From NCBI GenBank assembly GCA_947453205.1, contig CANGFT010000038.1, positions 1 to 43,222 of the forward strand: a stretch of DNA of 43,222 nt. The letters run 5' to 3'. The DNA is from Beijerinckiaceae bacterium (GTDB lineage Bacteria; Pseudomonadota; Alphaproteobacteria; Rhizobiales; Beijerinckiaceae). Position numbers and translations under genes: made by a program. Below the pieces are notes generated by a model. It was not told where the DNA came from. It saw only the letters and a program-made list of their open reading frames with translations, and did no database searches. Shown piece after piece: positions 1 through 8,008 of this stretch (the first letter of the stretch is position 1; every line of letters starts with the position of its first letter).

Positions 1-313
1 CGCCGGGCGCATATTCCTCGAGGTGGAGATGGAAGGTCTGGGTGATCCCGTCCTTGGGCTCCACATAATGGCGGCTGAAGCACTGGGGACCGTCGATGAA
101 GCCGATTTCCTTGGCCTTGCGCACGCGCGGCACGGCGCGCAGACGGTTCAGCTCCTCCTTGACGTTATAGGCGCCCTGGATGGAGCGGACGAACACCCGG
201 TCCTTCTTGGAATGGTAGAGATTGGCGATCTTCTCTTCCCGGGACTGGTTCTCGGAATTATGCCCGATCGGCGCAGTGGCGGCGCCTTTCTGGACTCTGG
301 GCTCTGAATCCAT
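1..313 (-). CDS. Cupin-like protein, N-terminal part (cut by window edge)
   Basis: The gene runs off the left edge; only the first 104 residues are present. The ATG at 313 is preceded on its strand by a GAGGAG ribosome site about 7 bases upstream, which fixes the start. The fragment begins with a polar, probably disordered stretch (MDSEPRVQKG, then SENQSREEK). It then carries a basic region and a FHLHLEEYAPG segment that looks like the start of a cupin barrel, where the first metal-site strand would follow just beyond the edge. It is divergent from the amidohydrolase gene, a pairing that suggests a shared ring-cleavage or small-molecule catabolic role. The family call rests on that short segment, and the substrate cannot be told. 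Confidence 0.5.
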   Translation of the reverse strand, partial: MDSEPRVQKGAATAPIGHNSENQSREEKIANLYHSKKDRVFVRSIQGAYNVKEELNRLRAVPRVRKAKEIGFIDGPQCFSRHYVEPKDGITQTFHLHLEEYAPG

Positions 314-530
314 CGTTTCGCTCCTCATTGACCCCTGGCGCGGCGGGCCGCGCGGCTCGCTTTGCTTTTCGGCCCACCGACCCGCTCTGTCAAGGGACGC
401 CGCCGCCCGGACCAGACGGGCGCGATGCAGGCGGAGATTGCTTTTTGCTGTCCGATGCCGGTAAAGACAAGCCGAGCCACGGACCCGGCAAGCCGGGCCC
501 CAGCCTGCGCCCATGAGGAGGATCGCCCGG

Positions 531-1547
531 ATGCGCTATATCGACTGCTTCAATCACTTCTTTCCCGACGCCCTCTGGCAGAAAATGATGTCGACCCCCG
601 GCGCGTCGGCGGACATTGGCGCGCGCATGCGCGGCATTCCCGCCATCTATGACCTGACCGAGCGCAAGCGCGTCGTGGACCTGTTCCGCACCAACAAGAA
701 CTACTCCCAGGTCATCTCGCTGGGCATGCCCCCGCTGGAAGCCCTTGGCACGCCCGAGATCGTCGAGGAGTTCGCCCGCCTCGCCAACGATGGCCAGGCC
801 GAGCTTTGCGCCAAGCATCCCGACTATTTCTGCGGCTGGCTGGCCTCCCTGCCCATGAACTCGCCCAACGCCGCCAAGGAATGGGAACGCGCCATCTCCA
901 TCGGCGCCAATGGCCTGCAGCTTCATTCCAACATCAACGGCAAGCCGCTGGATGACGAGGAATTCCGCCCGATCTTCGAGATCGCCGAGAAGCACAACAA
1001 GCCGGTCTTCCTGCATCCCTCGCGCGGCGCCTTCGACCTGCCGGACTACAAGACCGAGTCCAAGTCCAAGTATGAGATCTGGTGGACCTTCGGCTGGCCC
1101 TACGAGACCTCGGTCGCCATGGCCCGCCTCGTGTTCGGCGGCGTGATGGACCAGTTCCCGGACCTCAAGGTTCTCGCCCATCACCTCGGCGCCATGGTGC
1201 CCTTCTTCGAAGGCCGCGTCGGCCCCGGCTGGGATCAGCTGGGCAACCGCACCACGGACGAGGACTACAAGACCCTCCTGAAGAACATGAAGCGTCGCCC
1301 GCTCGACTACTTCAAGGACTTCTACGCCGACAGCGCGGTGTTCGGCTCGAAGGCCGCCACCGAATGCGGCCTGTCCTTCTATGGCGCCGACAAGGTTCTC
1401 TTCGCCTCCGACTGCCCCTTCGACCCCGAAAAGGGCCCCGGCTACATCCGCGAGACCATCCAGATCCTCGAGGATCTCAAGCTCTCGCAGGAAGACATGG
1501 AGAAGATCTGCTACAAGAACGCCCAGAGCCTGCTCGGCGTGAAGTAA
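531..1547 (+). CDS. Amidohydrolase 2 family protein (ACMSD/resorcylate decarboxylase-like)
   Basis: A 338-residue TIM-barrel metal-dependent hydrolase or decarboxylase of the amidohydrolase-2 group, probably cytoplasmic. An ATG at 513 is also in frame, but 531 is preferred because GAGGAGG lies 8 bases before it. Visible metal or active-site residues are H9 (in FNHF), H162 (in FLHPSR), H217/H218 (in LAHHLG) and D294 (in FASDCPFD). The usual N-terminal D-x-H-x-H reads D5-C-F-N-H9, so the first histidine is Phe. Relatives act on aromatic carboxylates or ring-cleavage products; the substrate here is unknown. It is transcribed away from the cupin gene and ends in a strong terminator. Confidence 0.8.
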   Translation: MRYIDCFNHFFPDALWQKMMSTPGASADIGARMRGIPAIYDLTERKRVVDLFRTNKNYSQVISLGMPPLEALGTPEIVEEFARLANDGQAELCAKHPDYFCGWLASLPMNSPNAAKEWERAISIGANGLQLHSNINGKPLDDEEFRPIFEIAEKHNKPVFLHPSRGAFDLPDYKTESKSKYEIWWTFGWPYETSVAMARLVFGGVMDQFPDLKVLAHHLGAMVPFFEGRVGPGWDQLGNRTTDEDYKTLLKNMKRRPLDYFKDFYADSAVFGSKAATECGLSFYGADKVLFASDCPFDPEKGPGYIRETIQILEDLKLSQEDMEKICYKNAQSLLGVK

Positions 1548-1570
1548 GCGGCTCCATCAGAGCCAACGAG

Positions 1571-1599
1571 AAAACCCGGCTGCGAGGCCGGGTTTTTTT
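1571..1599. terminator. Bidirectional rho-independent terminator
   Basis: Stem CCCGGC/GCCGGG (1575-1580 with 1587-1592) with loop TGCGAG, flanked by AAAA on the left and seven T on the right. It serves the amidohydrolase gene on the plus strand and, with four T, ybgC on the minus strand. The ybgC stop codon sits in the T run. Confidence 0.9.
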
Positions 1600-2002
1600 A
1601 CGCCCCTCCCCCCAGGGCCTCGCGCACAGCCTTTGGAATCCGCGCGGGCTTGCCATTCGCCACGCAGGCGATGCGGACCTTCGCGGTGATGAGCACCTCG
1701 TCCCCGCGCAGCACCCGCTGATCGAGGTCCATGCTGGCGCCCCCGATGGCGTCGGCGCGCGTCTCGATGGTGAGCAGATCGTCCATGCGCGCGGGCTTGA
1801 GGAACTCCACGCTCATCGCGCGCACGGCGAAGCCGAAGACCTCGCCCGCCTTGCCCGCCATGATCTCGCCCTGCGAGAGGCCGAGCGCGCGCAGCAGCTC
1901 CGTGCGGCCGCGCTCCATGAAGCGCAGATAGGAGGCGTGATAGACGACGCCGGAGAAATCCGTGTCCTCGTAATAGACCCGAACCTCGAAGCGACCGCTC
2001 AC
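1598..2002 (-). CDS. ybgC: Tol-Pal-associated acyl-CoA thioesterase YbgC
   Basis: A 134-residue single hotdog-fold thioesterase, the usual length for YbgC, which hydrolyses acyl-CoA and is classically linked to tol-pal. The signature [13 protein letters not shown] is at residues 10-22, with the presumed catalytic Asp at D15, followed by the long helix region [10 protein letters not shown]. Its ATG overlaps the ruvB stop (start 2002, ruvB end 1999), so it is the last gene of the ruvA-ruvB-ybgC run. Here ybgC is not directly upstream of tolQ but faces away from the tol genes, about 3.6 kb off, which suggests a local rearrangement relative to the common order. Confidence 0.9.
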   Translation of the reverse strand: MSGRFEVRVYYEDTDFSGVVYHASYLRFMERGRTELLRALGLSQGEIMAGKAGEVFGFAVRAMSVEFLKPARMDDLLTIETRADAIGGASMDLDQRVLRGDEVLITAKVRIACVANGKPARIPKAVREALGGGA

Positions 2003-3045
2003 GGCTCCTCCCCATCGGCGAAGAGGCCGAACTGGGTGGGCGCGCGCTGGGGCTCGGCGAGGCCAAGGTGCCGGAAGGCGTTGGCGGTCAGCACCCGCCC
2101 GCGCGGGGTGCGCTGCAGGAAGCCCTGCTGCAACAGATAGGGCTCGATGATGTCCTCGATGGCGTCGCGCGGTTCCGACAGCGCGGCCGCGATGGTCTCG
2201 ATGCCCACGGGCCCGCCGCCGAAATTCACGGCGACCATGTCGAGATAGCGCCGGTCCATGATGTCGAGGCCGATGTCGTCGACGTCGAGCAGGCGCAGGG
2301 CGCGGTCGGCGACCTGGCGCGTCACCTGCGGATCTCTGTCCACGATGGCGAAGTCGCGCACACGGCGCAAAAGGCGCCCGGCGATGCGCGGCGTGCCGCG
2401 GGCCCGGCGGGCGATCTCATGGGCGCCGTCTTCGGTCATGGGAATGTTGAGCACCCGCGCCCCGCGCGCCACGATGCCCTGCAATTCCTCGACCGTATAA
2501 AAATTCAGGCGGATCGGAATGCCGAAACGGTCGCGCAAGGGCGTCGTCAGGAGGCCTGCGCGGGTGGTGGCGCCGACGAGGGTGAATTTGGCCAGATCAA
2601 TCTTCACCGAGCGCGCCGCAGGGCCCTCGCCGATGATGAGGTCGAGCTGGAAATCCTCCATGGCCGGATAGAGAATCTCCTCCACCGCCGGATTGAGCCG
2701 GTGAATCTCGTCGATGAAGAGCACGTCGCGCTCTTCGAGATTGGTGAGCTGGGCGGCCAGATCCCCCGCCTTGGCGATCACCGGACCCGAGGTCGAGCGG
2801 AAATTGACGCCAAGCTCCTTGGCCACGATCTGCGCCAGCGTGGTCTTGCCGAGGCCCGGCGGGCCGACGAAGAGCACATGGTCCAGCGCCTCATTGCGCG
2901 CCTTGGCGGCCTCGATGAAGACGCGGAGATTCTTCCGCGCGGCCTCCTGCCCCGTGAAATCGTCAAGCGACAGCGGCCGAATGGAAGCCTCGGCGTCATC
3001 CTCGCGCTTTTGCGGCGAGAGCAGGCGGGGGTTGGGTGTGGTCAT
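1999..3045 (-). CDS. ruvB: Holliday junction branch migration helicase RuvB
   Basis: A 348-residue AAA+ motor of the RuvAB complex, which drives branch migration of Holliday junctions. Walker [10 protein letters not shown] is at 61-69 and Walker [10 protein letters not shown] near 110-118. The sensor segment [18 protein letters not shown] and the C-terminal winged-helix part ending in [17 protein letters not shown] are both present, and the length matches the family. It lies downstream of ruvA with a 101-bp gap holding an inverted heptamer repeat, and overlaps ybgC by 4 bases. No ruvC is found in the window. Confidence 0.97.
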   Translation of the reverse strand: MTTPNPRLLSPQKREDDAEASIRPLSLDDFTGQEAARKNLRVFIEAAKARNEALDHVLFVGPPGLGKTTLAQIVAKELGVNFRSTSGPVIAKAGDLAAQLTNLEERDVLFIDEIHRLNPAVEEILYPAMEDFQLDLIIGEGPAARSVKIDLAKFTLVGATTRAGLLTTPLRDRFGIPIRLNFYTVEELQGIVARGARVLNIPMTEDGAHEIARRARGTPRIAGRLLRRVRDFAIVDRDPQVTRQVADRALRLLDVDDIGLDIMDRRYLDMVAVNFGGGPVGIETIAAALSEPRDAIEDIIEPYLLQQGFLQRTPRGRVLTANAFRHLGLAEPQRAPTQFGLFADGEEP

Positions 3046-3073
3046 GGGGGGAGTGTAGCAGATTCGGGGCGGT

Positions 3074-3141
3074 CGGCATTAGGCAGTCGGCAGTCGGGGC
3101 GCGGCTCTTTACGACTGCCGATTGCCGACTGCCGACTGCCG
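3074..3141. repeat. Inverted arrays of a 7-bp unit between ruvA and ruvB
   Basis: Three adjacent heptamers CGGCATT, AGGCAGT and CGGCAGT (3074-3094) face four heptamers ACTGCCG, ATTGCCG, ACTGCCG and ACTGCCG (3114-3141) in opposite orientation. Together they form a long GC-rich fold-back with a loop of about 19 bases. It lies in the transcribed gap between ruvA and ruvB, so it may form an mRNA hairpin. It has no T run, so it is not a standard terminator. Confidence 0.85.
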
Positions 3142-3146
3142 CCCCC

Positions 3147-3764
3147 CTACTGCGCCAATTCCTTCAGCCCGCGCCGGATCAGCGCCTGCGTCTCGGCGGT
3201 CTCGCCCAGCGCCTTCACGCTCGCCGCCACCGCCGCGGCGGCCTGCGGGCGGCCGTAGCCGAGGTTCACGAGGGCGGAGATGGCGTCCTGCACGGGTTTG
3301 GGGGCGCTGCGGGCCTCGTCTTCGCCAGCCAGGCGCACCACGGCGGGATCGACGGAGCCGAAAGCGGGGGCCTTGTCTTTCAGTTCGGCCACGATGCGGG
3401 CGGCGAGCTTGGGGCCGACGCCGGGCGAGCGGGCGACCATGGCCTTGTCCTGCGTGGCGATGGCGCTGGCGAGTTCGCCGGGGCCGAGCACGCCCAGAAT
3501 AGCCAGCGCCACCTTGGAGCCCACGCCCTGCACGCTCTGCAACAGGCGGAACCAGTCGCGCTCCCCATCCGAGGAGAAGCCGAAGAGACGGATCGCGTCC
3601 TCGCGCACCTGCGTCTCGATGGCCAGCGCGGCGGCCTCCCCGGGCTTGGGCAGCTTTTGCAGGGTGCGGGTGGAGCATTGCACGACATAGCCGACGCCGT
3701 GCACGTCGAGGATCACGAAATCCTCGCCATAAGAGTCGATGACGCCCTTGAGCTTGCCGATCAT
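3147..3764 (-). CDS. ruvA: Holliday junction DNA-binding protein RuvA
   Basis: A 205-residue protein. The open frame extends upstream to 3896, but the conserved start MIGKLKGVI places the ATG at 3764. The N-terminal OB fold covers about 1-65. Two helix-hairpin-helix motifs follow: [14 protein letters not shown] (about 77-90) and [14 protein letters not shown] (about 112-125). The C-terminal RuvB-contact domain includes [17 protein letters not shown]. RuvA tetramers bind the Holliday junction and load RuvB. It sits downstream of an MFS transporter gene on the same strand rather than next to ruvC. Confidence 0.96.
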   Translation of the reverse strand: MIGKLKGVIDSYGEDFVILDVHGVGYVVQCSTRTLQKLPKPGEAAALAIETQVREDAIRLFGFSSDGERDWFRLLQSVQGVGSKVALAILGVLGPGELASAIATQDKAMVARSPGVGPKLAARIVAELKDKAPAFGSVDPAVVRLAGEDEARSAPKPVQDAISALVNLGYGRPQAAAAVAASVKALGETAETQALIRRGLKELAQ

Positions 3765-3823
3765 GTCGCCCGCCGATTCGCAGTGAAGCCCCATGCTACA
3801 GGACGGGGCGGCTTCAGGCGACC

Positions 3824-5035
3824 TCAGGCGAGCGCAGGGGCGGGGCGCCGTCGCCAGATGATGGCGGCGACCACGGCGAGGTTCACCAGATTCCACAGCA
3901 CGCCCATGAAGAAGGCGGCGCGATAGGAGCCGGTCCAGTCAAAGACCATGCCCGACGACCAGCCGCCCAGCGCCATGCCGAAGAGGGTCGCCATGATGAT
4001 GAGGCCGATATGGGCGCCCGCTTTGCCCGCCGGGAAATATTCGCGCACGATGACCGCGTACATGGGAATGATGCCGCCCTGAAACAGGCCGAAGAGCGCG
4101 GAGATCAGATAGAGCGAGGTCAGGCCGTCGAAGAACATGTAAAGCACGAGGGCGAGGCCCTGGGCGGCCGAGCCGATGAGGAGCGTCAGGAGCCCGCCGA
4201 TCCGGTCGCAGACGAAGCCGGAGATGATGCGGCTGGCGATGCCCAGCGCCAGCATGATCGAGAGCATCTGCGCGCCCTGCGCCGGGCCATAGCCCAGATC
4301 CGCGCAATAGGCGACGAGATGGACCTGCGGCATCGCCATGGCCATGCAACAGGCGAAGCCCGCCGCGCAGATCAGCGCCAGCAAGGCGCCCGGCGGCATG
4401 GCGATGATGCCCTGCAGGGGCTTGGGGGCGGTTTTCGCGCTGGCGCCCGTGGGCGGGGCGGCGCGCAGCAGAAAGGCCAGCGGCGCCACCACGGCGATGC
4501 AGAGCAGCCCAAGCCCGAAATGGGCCGCCCGCCAGCCCTGCGTCTCGATCACATATTGGATGACCGGCGGCCAGACGGCGCCCGCCACATAGTTGCCGCT
4601 GGAGACAAGGGTGACGGCGAGGCCGCGGCGGCGCTCGAACCAATGGGAGATGTCGGCCATCAGCGGGGAGAAGCAGGCGGAGCAGCCGACCCCCAGCAGC
4701 AATTGCGCCAGCGCGAAGCTCACGATCCCCACGGACAGCCCCGCCAGCCCATAGGCGATGGCCATGATCGCGGCGCCGCCGACAAGCGCGCTGAAGACGC
4801 CGAAACGGTCGGTCACCCAGCCCATGAACAGGCCGCCAAAGCCGAAGCCGATCATGATGAGCGTATAGGGCAGCGACGCTTCCGCCCGCGTCACCCCGAA
4901 ATCCGCCTGAACGGCGGGCAGGGCCACCACATAGGACCAGAAGCCGACGCAGCCCACGCTTCCAACCGCAAGGCTCACGATGAGGCGTCGCCAGGCGGCG
5001 GGGGAATCGATGGGGTTGTCGGCGAGCAGCGTCAT
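3824..5035 (-). CDS. MFS transporter (oxalate/formate or monocarboxylate-like)
   Basis: A 403-residue inner-membrane protein with about 12 hydrophobic segments in two halves, as in the major facilitator superfamily. The loop [11 protein letters not shown] after TM2 matches the MFS cytoplasmic signature (G-x3-DRxG), and a second DRIGG lies in the equivalent place of the second half ([11 protein letters not shown]). The central loop is rich in Ala, Pro and Lys. The general look suits the anion/cation symporter or monocarboxylate-porter type, but the substrate is not readable. It sits 59 bp upstream of ruvA on the same strand and may read through into it. Confidence 0.88.
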   Translation of the reverse strand: MTLLADNPIDSPAAWRRLIVSLAVGSVGCVGFWSYVVALPAVQADFGVTRAEASLPYTLIMIGFGFGGLFMGWVTDRFGVFSALVGGAAIMAIAYGLAGLSVGIVSFALAQLLLGVGCSACFSPLMADISHWFERRRGLAVTLVSSGNYVAGAVWPPVIQYVIETQGWRAAHFGLGLLCIAVVAPLAFLLRAAPPTGASAKTAPKPLQGIIAMPPGALLALICAAGFACCMAMAMPQVHLVAYCADLGYGPAQGAQMLSIMLALGIASRIISGFVCDRIGGLLTLLIGSAAQGLALVLYMFFDGLTSLYLISALFGLFQGGIIPMYAVIVREYFPAGKAGAHIGLIIMATLFGMALGGWSSGMVFDWTGSYRAAFFMGVLWNLVNLAVVAAIIWRRRPAPALA

Positions 5036-5074
5036 GGGACGACCTTAGCCGTCCCATGCTCCGATGGCGAGGCG

Positions 5075-5368
5075 TCAGCGCGAGAAGGGCGGGATGCCGC
5101 TGCAGTAATAGCCCACGAAGCACTGTGGATTGTCGCGCGTCGGCAGGAAGGCCGGCCGGGCGTAGTAGCCGGTGGGGCAGAAGCTCTCGTTGACCACATA
5201 ACGGTCATAGATGTCCGGCCCCGTGCCCAGAACCACGGCGCCATGCTGCGCCACAAGCCGCGCCGCCGCCCCGCAGGCCATGGCCGGGGTGGTGGCGCGC
5301 TGGGCGAGCGCGGGGGCCGCCGTGGCCGCCAGAAGGGTGATGATCGCAACCGTCCGTGACGCCTTCAT
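5075..5368 (-). CDS. Small secreted hypothetical protein
   Basis: A 97-residue protein. The longer frame to 5425 is set aside because the ATG at 5368 has an AGGAGA site 8 bases upstream and opens a clear signal peptide (MKASRTVAIITLLAATAAPALA, cleavage before Q23). The mature part is about 75 residues with four cysteines (in MACGAAA, ESFCPTGYY, PQCFVGYYC) and many aromatic residues, so a small disulfide-bonded periplasmic or secreted protein is likely. No family is recognised. It is divergent from tolQ and lies just upstream of the MFS gene. Confidence 0.7.
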   Translation of the reverse strand: MKASRTVAIITLLAATAAPALAQRATTPAMACGAAARLVAQHGAVVLGTGPDIYDRYVVNESFCPTGYYARPAFLPTRDNPQCFVGYYCSGIPPFSR

Positions 5369-5428
5369 CGCCTGATCTCCTGTGATGGCCCCGCTTTTGC
5401 TGCATCTGCGAGGCGAAATGCCCATCCG

Positions 5429-5444
5429 CTAACCGGCCATTAAC
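5429..5444. promoter_or_regulatory. Possible CtrA-type site upstream of tolQ
   Basis: CTAA-N7-TTAAC (spacer CCGGCCA) matches the CtrA consensus TTAA-N7-TTAA(C) with one mismatch. It lies 137 bases before the tolQ start and 61 bases before the divergent small secreted gene. A short motif like this can occur by chance. Confidence 0.3.
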
Positions 5445-5580
5445 CCTGAGAAGGTCTTAACTGGCTCCGAGCGCCATATAGGTCCGCCTCCGGCCCCCGG
5501 CCATGGCGAGGCCTAACAATTGACGGAATTTGCGTGAAGGAGAGGCTTGGCCTTTCCCCTGCATCATTGAGGACGACGAG

Positions 5581-6312
5581 ATGAATCCTGCCGAGATCGC
5601 ATCTGGAGCCGTGGCGGCCGCCGGGGAGGTATCCCTTTGGGGCATGTTCTGGCAGGCGCATCTGGTGGTCAAGATCGTCATGCTGGGCCTGCTCGGCGCC
5701 TCCGTCTGGTGCTGGGCGATCATCATCGACAAGGTTCTGCTGCTGCGGCGCGTGCAGCGGCAGATGGACCTTTTTGAAGAAACCTTCTGGTCCGGCAATT
5801 CGCTCGAGGATCTCTACCAGCTCTTGTCCCAGCAGCAGCCCAGCGGCATGGGCGCGCTCTTCGTCGCCGCCATGCGCGAGTGGAAGCGCTCCTTCAGCAG
5901 CGCGGCCTCGGCCTTCATGGGCCTGCAGGCGCGCATCGAGAAGGTGCTGGACGTGACCATCGCGCGCGAGGTCGAGCGTCTGGAGTCGCAGCTGCTGGTG
6001 CTGGCCTCCGTGGCCTCGGCGGGGCCCTTCGTGGGCCTCTTCGGCACGGTCTGGGGCATCATGAGCTCGTTCCGCTCCATCGCGGCCTCGAAGAACACCT
6101 CGCTCGCGGTCGTCGCGCCGGGCATCGCGGAAGCCCTCTTCGCCACGGCCATCGGCCTTTTCGCCGCCATTCCCGCGCTGGTCTTCTACAACATCCTGCA
6201 AGGCAAGGTGGCCCGCTCGCAGGCGCGGATGGAATCCTTCGCCGATGAATTCTCCTCGATTCTCTCGCGGCAGATCGACCAGCACGTCGCCAGCGAACGC
6301 GACCGCAGCTAA
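5581..6312 (+). CDS. tolQ: Tol-Pal system proton channel subunit TolQ
   Basis: A 243-residue inner-membrane protein of the MotA/TolQ/ExbB family. With TolR it forms the proton-driven motor of the Tol-Pal system, which keeps the outer membrane tied in during division. The ATG at 5581 is chosen over 5530 because it follows a GAGG site and begins at the usual TolQ N-terminus. One membrane segment lies near 25-48 ([21 protein letters not shown]). The family core [19 protein letters not shown] and a third membrane segment [15 protein letters not shown] follow. It is the first gene of tolQRAB, 11 bases ahead of tolR. Confidence 0.96.
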   Translation: MNPAEIASGAVAAAGEVSLWGMFWQAHLVVKIVMLGLLGASVWCWAIIIDKVLLLRRVQRQMDLFEETFWSGNSLEDLYQLLSQQQPSGMGALFVAAMREWKRSFSSAASAFMGLQARIEKVLDVTIAREVERLESQLLVLASVASAGPFVGLFGTVWGIMSSFRSIAASKNTSLAVVAPGIAEALFATAIGLFAAIPALVFYNILQGKVARSQARMESFADEFSSILSRQIDQHVASERDRS

Positions 6313-6323
6313 GGGGCGCCGCC

Positions 6324-6770
6324 ATGGGCATGTCTGTGGGAGCAGGGAAAAAAGGCGGGCGGCGCCGTCGCGGCGTGCCGCGCTATGGCGCCATGGCCGA
6401 AATCAACATGACGCCCTTCATCGACGTGATGCTGGTGCTGCTCATCATCTTCATGGTGGCCGCGCCCCTGCTCGCCACGGGCGTGTCCATTGACCTGCCG
6501 GAGACCAAGGCCTCCGCGCTCAACATCGATCAAAAGCCCCTGAGCGTCGCCATCGACGATTCCGGCGCAATCTTCGTGATGGATCAGCCCGTGCAGATCG
6601 AGGATCTCGGCGCCCGCGTCGCCAGCCTCGCCAAGGCGGGCTTTGACGAGCGCATCTATGTGCGGGGATCGAAGGCGGTGAACTATGGCCGCGTGGCGCA
6701 GGTCATGTCGATCATCACCAGCGCCGGCTACAAGAAAGTGGCGCTGGTGACCGAGCAGGAAAAGAAGTGA
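6324..6770 (+). CDS. tolR: Tol-Pal system protein TolR
   Basis: A 148-residue ExbD/TolR-family protein with one N-terminal membrane span and a periplasmic domain. The motif MAEINMTPFIDVMLVLLIIF (about 29-48) carries the proton-relay aspartate in PFIDVMLVLL. A lysine- and arginine-rich cytoplasmic tail precedes it. The periplasmic part ends with the usual YGRVAQVMSIITSAGYKKVALVTE segment. The spacing of 11 bases to tolQ and 10 bases to the following GTG-initiated tolA supports one operon. Confidence 0.95.
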   Translation: MGMSVGAGKKGGRRRRGVPRYGAMAEINMTPFIDVMLVLLIIFMVAAPLLATGVSIDLPETKASALNIDQKPLSVAIDDSGAIFVMDQPVQIEDLGARVASLAKAGFDERIYVRGSKAVNYGRVAQVMSIITSAGYKKVALVTEQEKK

Positions 6771-6780
6771 GCGGGCGCGC

Positions 6781-7938
6781 GTGAAAGTCTCCGTCTCCCA
6801 CCCTGGCCACGTCCTGTCGGCGGCCGCGCATCTTGCGCTGCTGGCGGCGACGCTCGTCAGCTTCACGGAGACGAAGAAATTCGAGGACGCGCAGGAATCC
6901 GTGCCCGTCGAGATCGTGACGGACTCGCAGCTCAACGAGATCATGAAGGGCGAGAAGGACGCCAAACAGGCCGCGCCGACGCCCATCAAGGCCGACAAGG
7001 CCGCCGAGGTCGAGGAGAAGAAGCCCACCCCGATCAAGGAGGCGAAGACCGAGGTGGCGGCGCCGCCCCCGCCCCTGCCGCGCATTCCCGATCCCGGCGA
7101 GAGCAAGGAGCCCGAGCCGCCAAAGCCGCCCCTGCGCACGGCGACACTGCCGCCCGAGCCGCCCAAGCCTGAGCCAAAGCCCGAGCCGGAGCCCGTGAAG
7201 CCCGAGCCGCCGAAGCCGCCCACGCGCCCGCCCGAGCCCCCCAGGGCCGAGACGCCCCCGCCCAAGCCCGAAGCCGAGCCTGTGGAGCCGCCCAAGCCCC
7301 CGCAAAGGCCGAAGGAAGAGCCGAAGAAGGCCGAGGTCGCCCCGACGACGACGCCGCCGACGCCCCCCAGGGCGCCCGTGCGGCCGAAGGCGGAGGAGAA
7401 GCCGCTCGACCCCACGGCCATCTCCAAATTGCTGAAGGACACCGAGCCGCAGAAGCCCGTGGCGCGTCCGAAGTCTGGCGATGAGAATGCGCCCAGGACG
7501 AAATATGATTCCGACGCCGTCTCGAAGATGCTGTCCCGCGACGCCCCTTCGCAGAAGGCTTCAACTGCGGCCACCGCCAGCCAGCAGGCCTCGCTGGGCT
7601 CGCCGACCGCCAACGCCGCGCGCATGTCGCCCTCGCTCCGGAGCCAACTCGATGAGTTCATCGTGGAACGCTATAAGCAGTGCTGGACCTATGTGGGCAT
7701 GTCGGCAACCCGTTATACACCGAAGATTATCGTTGAATACTCGGTCAATGGCGCTTTGGCTAAGGAGCCGGTGCTGGACAATCCGCCGAGCGATCCCAAC
7801 CTTTTTAATCTAGCTGAAAGCGCGCTGCGCGCCGTTCGCCGCTGTAACCCACTGCCGATCCCGGCACAATTCGCGCCCTTTCATCAGGAGTGGAAGAACC
7901 GCACGCTTCGCTTCGACCCCGAGGAGATGGCGGGATGA
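6781..7938 (+). CDS. tolA: Cell envelope protein TolA
   Basis: A 385-residue protein starting at GTG 6781. The N-terminus (MKVSVSHPGHVLSAAAHLALLAATLVSF, single span) anchors it in the inner membrane. The middle, about 50-215, is a very Pro/Lys/Glu-rich bridge (PPEPPKPEPKPEPEP and similar) that would cross the periplasm. Two copies of a short motif, DPTAISKLLKD and DSDAVSKMLSRD, follow. The C-terminal domain (about 285-385) contains a cysteine pair (KQCWTY, RRCNPLP), as in TolA domain III. It links the TolQR motor to the outer-membrane partners. Much of the length is low-complexity, so identity rests on gene order and the two ends. Confidence 0.9.
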   Translation: MKVSVSHPGHVLSAAAHLALLAATLVSFTETKKFEDAQESVPVEIVTDSQLNEIMKGEKDAKQAAPTPIKADKAAEVEEKKPTPIKEAKTEVAAPPPPLPRIPDPGESKEPEPPKPPLRTATLPPEPPKPEPKPEPEPVKPEPPKPPTRPPEPPRAETPPPKPEAEPVEPPKPPQRPKEEPKKAEVAPTTTPPTPPRAPVRPKAEEKPLDPTAISKLLKDTEPQKPVARPKSGDENAPRTKYDSDAVSKMLSRDAPSQKASTAATASQQASLGSPTANAARMSPSLRSQLDEFIVERYKQCWTYVGMSATRYTPKIIVEYSVNGALAKEPVLDNPPSDPNLFNLAESALRAVRRCNPLPIPAQFAPFHQEWKNRTLRFDPEEMAG

Positions 7939-8008
7939 TGTCTTTGCCCCTCCGTCCGCCCGCTTCCTCCCATGACGCTTCGCGCCCGATCTTCAGGACA
8001 GACCCGCC

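Noticed and set aside
7680-7830. Recombination patch in tolA with more AT-rich codons
   Set aside because: The stretch is short and the C-terminal domain may simply use different codons. There is no clear break.
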